Below are positions 57,250-64,000 of a stretch of DNA of 64,000 nt, one piece after another. The notes below the pieces were generated by a model. The model had not been told where the DNA came from and made no database searches. It saw nothing but the letters and a program-made list of their open reading frames with translations. Position 1 is the stretch's first letter; each line of letters opens with the position of its first letter. The translations under genes were made by a program, and so were the position numbers. The DNA comes from Lithodes maja. Its lineage: Eukaryota; Arthropoda; Malacostraca; Decapoda; Lithodidae. The stretch covers positions 1 to 64,000 of the forward strand of contig JBAKBP010007404.1 in assembly GCA_037953745.1 (NCBI GenBank), read 5' to 3'.

Positions 57250-59087
57250 ATATATAAATTAAACTTTTAAAATGTCTCTTTAGGGCATGGGTATTGTATA
57301 ATATATTATTGAGAATAATATTAAGTTCCTTATCATGTATTGCCATTTTCTCTAAAATTATATGAATGTGATTACACGCATATTGATAATCGATAAGCGA
57401 AAGTTTATCCGTATGATAACCCCGATCAATAATTTCGGCAAGGTGAAGGTTATTACTAGAATTTTGTGACGATAATATATATGGAATAAATATGATTTCC
57501 TTATACGAATGTTTATCAACGTCTTCTAAGTGTAATAGTAATATGGTTGGGTCGATAAGTTGTTGGTGAATACACTGAATGTTAGTATATTTTATGGTCA
57601 TTAGGAACAAAATATTACCCATAATAATTTCAACATCTCTAGTGAAACTCATGAAATTGCCCACTATACCAACACGCATAGATTCCAACTCTTTGGCGTT
57701 TGTCAGACAGTATTTAAAACCATCCCGGTCTCCTCTAAACATCACCGAGGCATAGAGGGTAAAAAAGGTTTGCATGGCCCGTCCAATGCGCGATTCGTTT
57801 ACAGCTAGTTCGGGAAACATTCCAGTTTTTCTGATAATGTGGACCAGTTTTTCCAGATAGATACAATAGTCATTATTAAGATCCTTGCCATCATCATCCT
57901 TCAATATCTGGGTGGCGATATTCTTTAGTTGGACAAAATTCCGGTGGGTGTCCCTTTTTGGGGGTGGATTTTGTATCACCGTCGCCAACATGGAAATGTA
58001 ATTGTGCACATTTTGGCTAAAGGTTTTCGAGTCATTTTCTGTATTGAAACTAAAGTTTACGAACCGTTTTTGGAGCGCACTATCTATATCAAATTCTTGC
58101 TCAAAACTATTCGATGATAAAATTGGGGTGCAAGTTACGGATATACCCTGTGCACTTTCGTATAAATTTCTCACATTCATCATTGAGTCACGGGAAGCAA
58201 TCATTTTGATTAGCTGGGAAGTACATTTCTTCTTCCTATTATTCTCTGGGTCCCCCGAGCCAAAATTCGACGAATTTACAATAAAGGCATTGGGACAGTC
58301 TCGAACAATACTGTCAACTATTCCATAGCCGGTTGGATGAGCAAAGGTTTTGATGGATTTGGTGTGTTTATTATTATTATTATTATTGTTGGAAGATGAG
58401 GGATACATACCCGCCGGAAAATTATTATTATTATTATTCCCCCGGGGGTTGGTATCACGGCCGCCGCCATGATAGAATAGGACCACATCCTTTATAACAC
58501 TGTCGTGGTGTCTCCCGGTAAATTTCAGAATGTTGACTTTATCGCGAGCTAATCTTTCGAGGATGACTCTTTCGGGGAAATCGTACGTTTGAGTTTTATC
58601 TGTAATGTTCTGATTATAATTGGCGTTTTCAAAATCTAGATATACCTCTAAGCTATTATTGGTCATGTAAATCATATTCATACTGAGGGTTTGAAGCTCT
58701 TGCATATTTAAATGCGTCTTTGCTGTATTGATTAAAAACATGGTATCGTGTTGGGTATCTTCCACAAAATTGGTATAACGAGGGGAGAAAACGCCCTTGA
58801 TTGCGTCATTGAGAATGGTATCTGATTTTTAAAAAAAATCCGAGAAGGAATAATCCTTTAAGCCCAACCATTTGATGAATGAAGCGACATTCATGTGTCT
58901 ACTAACGACACCTTTTTGCCAGAAAGTGAGCGTCTTGAGGCACAATAATTTCGCTGTGTTTTTAAAACATTTCTCCCTTGGTTCAATTCTTCTGGCCCGC
59001 TTCTCATGCGGTGGATCGTCGTCGGTAGGGTCCTGCGGGTGTTTCCGTTTAACTCCGGATATTGCCATTTGAAGATTCCGTTCACAT
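57250..59087 (-). pseudogene. SF3-type (D5-like) helicase gene, broken
   Basis: The main segment is 58828-57250, preceded in the same frame by 59068-58832 (79 codons) across a TAA at 58829-58831. The region KMIASRDSMMNVRNLYE followed by TCTPILSSNSFEQEFDID and LQKRFVNFSF follows the SF3 pattern (K-x-GD-x-R-LY, then TN-P, D-x-A-x-R-R-x-F). A Walker A motif should precede it after VVLFYHGGG, but GKS/T is not there; instead there are poly-Asn runs and HPTGYGIVDS. The N-terminus is cut at about 59088 by the retrotransposon LTR, and the 3' end by the solo LTR at 57249. It would have unwound DNA at the viral fork with the polymerase. Confidence 0.55.
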
Positions 59088-60645
59088 TGTCAGGGATATT
59101 GTGTCATATTGCTTTGATAGGTGTGAATAATCTGGTTAGGCTGTCTGATCATAGATGGCGTCGTTCATGAGAGCGAGTGTTGTGTGTGTGTGTGTGTGTG
59201 TGTGTATGCATTGGTGAGTTTCAATTTTGGATTCGATGCTTTACGAGACTATGTGATACTGTACAGGTATGCGTGCTAGTGTAGATTGATTCATTTGAGT
59301 TTCAGATGGTTTGTTAGTGTAAGTGATAGTTGTATAATTCAATTCTTATTTTCTTTGAGGTGGGTGTTCGGGGTATCGAATATTGATTCAGTGTGTGTTT
59401 TGACTTTTATGAATTATTGAGAGGTGATTTGGTAGAGGACTTAATTCAGTCAGTCAGTACATTCCCAGCACACAAGGATTACAGTCTCTTCAGCTACTAG
59501 TGAGTGTTGGTGCTACATATAGTGAATTGCTTAAGAGTGAAGTATTAGTGATGGTGTCTGACAGTGATGATTTTCTTCTGTGATTGTATTTGTCAGTATC
59601 ATAATACTTTACGTCTTTACGGTGTCATTTCCTAAGTGTTTTCTTTCTTTGCTTCCTAGCGGTGTAGCGTGTGTGTGCTGGGGGTCTGCCACCAGAGCTC
59701 TTACTTATGAATTTTGACCAGGATCTTGCCCATGATATATGCCAAGAATCTAACCTTAGTCCGATCCTGATGTGGCCGTTTCGGTCTACCTGGTGCTTTG
59801 ACCGAGCGGACTCATCCGTGAACGAGTGTGGGCTGGTTCTGTTTGGTCTAAGGCGAGTGTAGGACTTGGATGAGGGAGAGCGTTGGTTACACTTCGAGCC
59901 CTGCAGCTGTTGACGGGTCCAGGATCGGCATACAAGTACTATGTGGTGACGCCAGGTTGCCTTGTGGGAGCCCTCACGTATAGTTCTCAGGGCTGTACTG
60001 CAGTTTCTCAGCCTGTGTGCGCCCGGACAGCCAGGAGTTCAAGTCAACCAGTGAAGAGGAGGGGGACTTCTATATTCATCATTTCCTTGCATTCCCTCTG
60101 GAGACCTATGCCGTATTAGCCTACCTTAGGACAGCCAGGAGTTCAAGTCAACCAGTGAAGAGGAGGGGGACTTCTATATTCATCATTACTTTTCATTCCT
60201 TTTTGAGACCTTAGCAGTAATGGTCTACTTTGGGACCCTCTCGTAGTCTACTTAAAGTTGTCATTAAAAGTTGTCATTCAAGTTGTCATTCATGTGTCAT
60301 TCAAGTTGTCATTCATGTAGTCATACTTATTTGAAAGTTAATTAATTGACCACAAACTAATTAGCCCTAAGATATTCACCACTGCACCCTTCTTTATAAT
60401 GCGAATGTCTTTTAGTGTGAATTTGGGTGAATGGTGTGAATGTATGTAAAATAATGTTATGGGTTTCTTTTTTCATTATTTGTAATATATATATTTTATA
60501 ATATACTTTTGAGGTTATGTATTTTCTATCACTAATCCTTATCTTATGTAGGCTAAGAGAATGAGTTGTTAATTTATCGAGTGTATATCAAGTTACTCTG
60601 AAATCACGTAACCTACCTAGAATATCATAAGTGATTTCCTTGACA
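59088..60645 (+). repeat. 5' LTR of the Gmr1-like element
   Basis: Proposed from TGTCAGGG (59088; TGTCATAT at 59102 is an alternative) to TTGACA (60645), inverted ends TGTCA/TGACA. The internal sequence has a GT microsatellite (about 59180-59205) and a 105-bp tandem duplication at 60027-60208. The 3' LTR needed to prove the limits is outside the window. Confidence 0.6.
60027..60208 (+). repeat. Tandem duplication within the LTR
   Basis: Two copies, about 60022-60110 and 60127-60214, share 'ggacagccaggagttcaagt', 'caaccagtgaagaggagggg' and 'gacttctatattcatcatt'. Short 'gttgtcattcaa' repeats follow at 60255-60330. Confidence 0.85.
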
Positions 60646-60646
60646 G

Positions 60647-60664
60647 TGGCGCAGTGTGTAGGAT
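60647..60664 (+). other. Primer-binding site, tRNA-Ser-like
   Basis: TGGCGCAGTGTGTAGGAT starts one base after the LTR end. TGGCGCAGT is complementary to a tRNA ending ACTGCGCCA, as in tRNA-Ser used by the insect elements 297 and 17.6. It fixes the LTR boundary and the strand of the element. Confidence 0.55.
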
Positions 60665-60828
60665 ACTCATTCTCTTGTCCTGGGATTAGTATACTGTATG
60701 TTAAGAGCTCTGGTTGGTGTTTAATTATATCTTTCTTTTTTTTAGGAGCTGTTGTCCCATCAATGTGCTGGGGGTGTCCTGCTGAATGAGTTTGAGTTTC
60801 TTTGTGATTAGTATTATCCCTTCTAGCC

Positions 60829-63800
60829 ATGAGTGGAATATCGGATATACTTAAGGAGGCTAAATCATTAGGTGTGACTGGAGAGGATGCTATTTTTAAA
60901 CTTATATCTTTAGCAGATGAGAGGGATGAGAGAGCCGCTAAGAGAGACCGAGAGAAGGAGGAGAGGGAGAGAGAGAAGGAGGAAAGAGAGAGAGAGCGTG
61001 AGGAGAGAGCGCGAGAGAGTGAGGAGAGAGCGCGAGAGAGTGAGGAGAGAGCGCGAGAGAGTGAGAGAGCGCAAGAGCGTGAGGAGAAGGAGAAAGCTCG
61101 TGCTCATGAATTATCTCTAGCTAAGCTTAAAATCTCAGATCAGAATAGGGCTGGCATAATTCCTGACACTAACCCCTCTAGGACTGTAGGTGATTCAGGT
61201 AAGGCCCGCATTCCTCCATTTTCGGATGGTGATGACATTGATTCTTACCTCCTTAGATTTGAGAAGGTAGCCAAGTTCTATGGTTGGCGAGAGACAGACT
61301 ATCCACTTCACCTCGGAACCCTTCTGCGAGGTAAGGCACTGAAGGTATATGTAAGTTTACCCCCTGATGTCGCAGATGATTACGAGGCGCTCAAGAAAGC
61401 CCTACTTCAAGCGTTCCAGGTTGATGCTCATACCTACAGGAAGTTGTTCAGGTCAATGAAGGCGCAGGGAGACGAGCCATATGTTCAATTCCTTGCCAGA
61501 CTGGAACAGGTATTTGGTAGGTGGCTAGTTTTGTCTGACGTAGAGAAAACCTATGAGCAGTTACATGACTTTGTAATAAAGGATCAGTTTTTAGCTAGCT
61601 GTACTCCTGATTTGCGAGTATTCTTGAACGAACGAGGAGCTAAGACTAATACCGATGTTGCCAAAGCGGCAGACTTGCATAGGAATGCTCATTATACACG
61701 AAAGGGCAACCCAAAGTCTTCGTTACCTAGAACTGAGGATAGGAAGGGTAGTAAGTACTACGACAAAGTTGAGAAATCCTCTGATACTGGGGAATCTAAG
61801 ACATACTCACACAGGCCCAGGATTAAATGTTTTATCTGTGGCGGCGATCATGTCAAGGCCCAGTGCCCCCATAGACGAATTGGTGATTCAGGGAAAGTTG
61901 CCAAGGTTAACTTTGTGTTTGATTCTAGATTGAAACTTCCTGGTACCATAATTGATCCTTGTGGTATGGTTGGCGATAGGAAGGTAGAGGTCACTCTTGA
62001 TACATGTTGCTCCACAGTAATTGTGCATCCTAAGTTTATTTCAGGAAAGGTGCCTTCGGAGACAAAGTGTACTGTGTATGACTTCCTTGGTAAGCCTCAC
62101 ACATTTCCTACAATGGATGTAATTATTAAAAGTAAATTCTTTTCAGGAAAAGTTAATGCTGTAATTGCTCCGATCAGATTCACAGATGTACTCCTTGGTA
62201 CAGTTCCTGGTGTATCAGTACCTCCCTTCATAGTAGGGGATAAGGAAGCCGATGGTGGTGCAGAGGTTGCTGCAGTTACTACCAGGGCTGGAGCCAAGAG
62301 AGAGGTAGGTAAGTCACATAGACCTTTAGCTACTAACACAGACTTCAATGTTGATCCAGGAGCTTTTCTGAAAGCCCAGGCAGAATGTAAGACGCTGAAA
62401 CCGCTGTGGCAGAACGCGGAAGCTGAGAAGAAGATTAGCCACAGAGGTAGGGCTGTCCGGTATGAGGTAATAGATAAATTGCTTTACAGAGTCTGCTTGG
62501 AGAGTAAAAGTCTTGAAGAAATAGGGAATAAACAACTTGTTGTTCCAAAGGTGTACAGAAATAAAGTTTTACATCTAGCCCATGATGGTTTGCTGGCTGG
62601 ACACTTTTCTCACCGGAAAACTGCTGGGAAGGTGTACCAGAAGTTTTTCTGGCCTGGTGCGGGTGCTGACATAGAGAGGTTCTGCCGGTCATGTGAGGTA
62701 TGTCAAAAGTTCACCCACAAAGGTAGAGTCAAACCAGTGCCCCTTTCTAAGATGCCAGTAGTTTCAGAACCCTTTTCAAAAGTTGCAATTGACATAGTGG
62801 GTCCAATTGTCCCTAGGTCTAAAAGAGGTCATAAGTACATCCTCACCTTAATAGATTGTGCAACTAGGTTCCCTGAAGCTGTACCCCTAAGGGATATCGA
62901 TACTGTCACTGTAGCCGAGAGCCTTGTAGAAATTTTTGCCAGAGTGGGAATCCCTAAAGAGATTCTCTCAGATAATGGTAGCCAGTTCAAATCAGGTTTG
63001 ATGTCGGAGATCAATAAACTACTATCAGTCAAGGCAGTCCACTCAAGTCCATACCATGCCCAGAGTAATGGATGCATTGAGAGGCTTAACGGTACCCTTA
63101 AATCCATGTTAAAGAAAACCTGTTCTGATCATCCTGAGGATTGGGACAGATATATTCCAGCTGTGCTATTTGCCTATAGGGAAGTACCTAATGATTCTCT
63201 CAAATTTTCACCCTTTGAGCTTCTCTATGGCAGGAATGTGAGAGGTCCATTGAGCATATTGCATGAACTTTGGGCTAACAAACTGCTTGACGAGGAGATT
63301 AGAAATTCTTACCATCATGTCCTTGATTTAAGAAACAGGTTGGAGAAGTCGGCAGAGTTGGCAGTCACCCACTCAGAAGCTAGTAGTGATCAATATAAGA
63401 TGTACTTTGACCGGAAGTGTAAGCCGAGGAAGCTGAAGGTTGGTGATGAGGTACTGTTGCTGCTGCCTACTAATAATAACAAACTGTTGATGCAATGGAA
63501 AGGTCCCTATGCTGTGCTACAGGTAAAGAACAATGTTGATTATGTCATTGATGTGAGGGGTAAATCCAGGTTGTATCACATAAACATGCTCAAGAGGTTT
63601 TACAGGAGACAGAAGGATGATGATAATGTTGCTGTAGTTTCCCATGCTATTGTTTCTTCTCCAGAATTCTTCTGTAACGCAGTGGCTACAGGTATTGTGG
63701 AGGCGAATGATGATGAGAATGTTGACTATTCTAGTATACCTCTCTGCAACCTTGGTCGGAACTCTGACATTAATATCAATCCTGATCTTTCAGAGTCCCA

Positions 63801-64000
63801 GAAAGCTGATCTCGAGGCCATACTGGATCTGTTTCCAGATGTTGTATCAGCTATCCCAGGTAGAACAGAGTCTGCAGTGCATCGTATCAGACTAACTTCT
63901 CCGGTACCAGTCCGTAAGAAACCTTACCCTATGCCTAAGCATCTCCAGAAAGTATTTGATGAGGAGGTTCAAAGAATGCTGGATCTTGGAGTTATAGAGC
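60829..64000 (+). CDS. Gag-pol polyprotein of the Gmr1-like element, partial
   Basis: Open from the ATG at 60829 to the window edge (at least 1057 codons) with no stop found at the points checked. The N-terminal part is a charged coiled coil of Glu/Arg repeats (about 35-95). It is followed by a capsid-like region with a SCAN/retrotransposon-gag pattern (FARLEQ-type), a zinc knuckle CFICGGDHVKAQC (from residue 334, C-x2-C-x3-H-x4-C), and a protease-like LDTCCST (391), where DTG is expected. The integrase has an H2C2 region (HDGLLAGHFSHRK, then CRSCEVC) and D655, D715, E751 (D-x59-D-x35-E). The start of RT (VRKKPYPMPK, then RMLDLGVIE) is at the edge. The long intact frame suggests recent activity. 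Confidence 0.9.
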   Translation, partial: MSGISDILKEAKSLGVTGEDAIFKLISLADERDERAAKRDREKEEREREKEEREREREERARESEERARESEERARESERAQEREEKEKARAHELSLAKLKISDQNRAGIIPDTNPSRTVGDSGKARIPPFSDGDDIDSYLLRFEKVAKFYGWRETDYPLHLGTLLRGKALKVYVSLPPDVADDYEALKKALLQAFQVDAHTYRKLFRSMKAQGDEPYVQFLARLEQVFGRWLVLSDVEKTYEQLHDFVIKDQFLASCTPDLRVFLNERGAKTNTDVAKAADLHRNAHYTRKGNPKSSLPRTEDRKGSKYYDKVEKSSDTGESKTYSHRPRIKCFICGGDHVKAQCPHRRIGDSGKVAKVNFVFDSRLKLPGTIIDPCGMVGDRKVEVTLDTCCSTVIVHPKFISGKVPSETKCTVYDFLGKPHTFPTMDVIIKSKFFSGKVNAVIAPIRFTDVLLGTVPGVSVPPFIVGDKEADGGAEVAAVTTRAGAKREVGKSHRPLATNTDFNVDPGAFLKAQAECKTLKPLWQNAEAEKKISHRGRAVRYEVIDKLLYRVCLESKSLEEIGNKQLVVPKVYRNKVLHLAHDGLLAGHFSHRKTAGKVYQKFFWPGAGADIERFCRSCEVCQKFTHKGRVKPVPLSKMPVVSEPFSKVAIDIVGPIVPRSKRGHKYILTLIDCATRFPEAVPLRDIDTVTVAESLVEIFARVGIPKEILSDNGSQFKSGLMSEINKLLSVKAVHSSPYHAQSNGCIERLNGTLKSMLKKTCSDHPEDWDRYIPAVLFAYREVPNDSLKFSPFELLYGRNVRGPLSILHELWANKLLDEEIRNSYHHVLDLRNRLEKSAELAVTHSEASSDQYKMYFDRKCKPRKLKVGDEVLLLLPTNNNKLLMQWKGPYAVLQVKNNVDYVIDVRGKSRLYHINMLKRFYRRQKDDDNVAVVSHAIVSSPEFFCNAVATGIVEANDDENVDYSSIPLCNLGRNSDININPDLSESQKADLEAILDLFPDVVSAIPGRTESAVHRIRLTSPVPVRKKPYPMPKHLQKVFDEEVQRMLDLGVIE

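Larger units (their letters stand above)
59088..64000 (+). mobile_element. LTR retrotransposon, Gmr1-like gene order, incomplete at window end
   Basis: The 5' LTR is followed by a primer-binding site and one continuous gag-pol frame with the order gag, protease, integrase, reverse transcriptase. Integrase ahead of RT is the hallmark of the Gmr1-like branch of Ty3/gypsy elements. The 3' part lies outside the window. It is inserted at the 5' side of the viral helicase gene. Confidence 0.85.

Noticed and set aside
60917..61120. ORFs in other frames over the Glu/Arg repeat of the retrotransposon gag
   Set aside because: The purine repeat is open in several frames; only the frame continuous with the zinc knuckle and integrase is supported.
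1..64000. CRISPR arrays, tRNA and rRNA genes
   Set aside because: No regularly spaced identical repeats with unique spacers, and no cloverleaf-like or rRNA core sequences noticed on reading both strands. The tRNA-like string at 60647 is a primer-binding site.

Overview
The window looks like a large double-stranded DNA virus genome fixed as an endogenous viral element (EVE) in an animal genome, most likely an arthropod and possibly a crustacean. The viral part (about 1-59.1 kb) is AT-rich and gene-dense on both strands. It carries a family B DNA polymerase, an SF3-type helicase, a TBP-like protein, a PIF-1-like entry-type membrane protein, a CHC2 zinc-finger protein, two DDE integrases and many orphan genes. 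Polymerase, TBP-like and PIF-like genes together fit a nimavirus-related or broader Naldaviricetes-type virus. That placement is inference: no single gene proves the family, and most ORFs are not recognised.

The notable cargo is a set of host-like genes without host introns: a near full-length cyclooxygenase (prostaglandin H synthase, 7.2-9.0 kb), a matrix metalloproteinase with hemopexin-like repeats (40.6-41.8 kb), ubiquitin (39.7-39.9 kb), and a rhodopsin-like GPCR (33.8-35.4 kb). The GPCR appears to be split by a GT-AG intron that itself contains a histone H3-like gene. These point to repeated host gene capture by a virus that manipulates signalling, extracellular matrix and chromatin.

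Layout: 0-1.8 kb, broken duplicated material; 1.9-7.1 kb, DNA polymerase with two in-frame stops; 7.2-9 kb, COX; 9-15.9 kb, orphan genes, repeat proteins and a mucin-like membrane protein; 15.9-17.3 kb, TBP-like; 17.3-33.3 kb, orphans, several broken, with proline-rich repeat proteins; 33.8-36.5 kb, GPCR, H3 and a broken gene; 36.6-42.4 kb, a 942-aa orphan, ubiquitin, MMP and CHC2 protein; 42.4-45.9 kb, integrase 1 and a Q/P-rich repeat protein; 46-50.8 kb, PIF-1-like and a tandem paralogue pair; 51-55.4 kb, an unknown host-like gene, integrase 2 and proline-rich repeats; 55.2-59.1 kb, a helicase gene split by a solo LTR; 59.1-64 kb, an LTR retrotransposon with integrase ahead of reverse transcriptase, running off the window.

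Evidence that this is a resident genomic copy: in-frame stops, frameshifts in many genes, an LTR inside the helicase gene whose removal (with a 4-bp target duplication) brings the two halves back into one frame, and a second retrotransposon at the other end of that gene. Many genes (COX, MMP, H3, 942-aa, integrase 1) stay open, so the insertion may be fairly young. Some frameshifts lie in homopolymers and could be assembly errors. Dispersed intergenic repeats in both orientations and a recurring CCCGCTAAAGGG-type motif punctuate the viral part.
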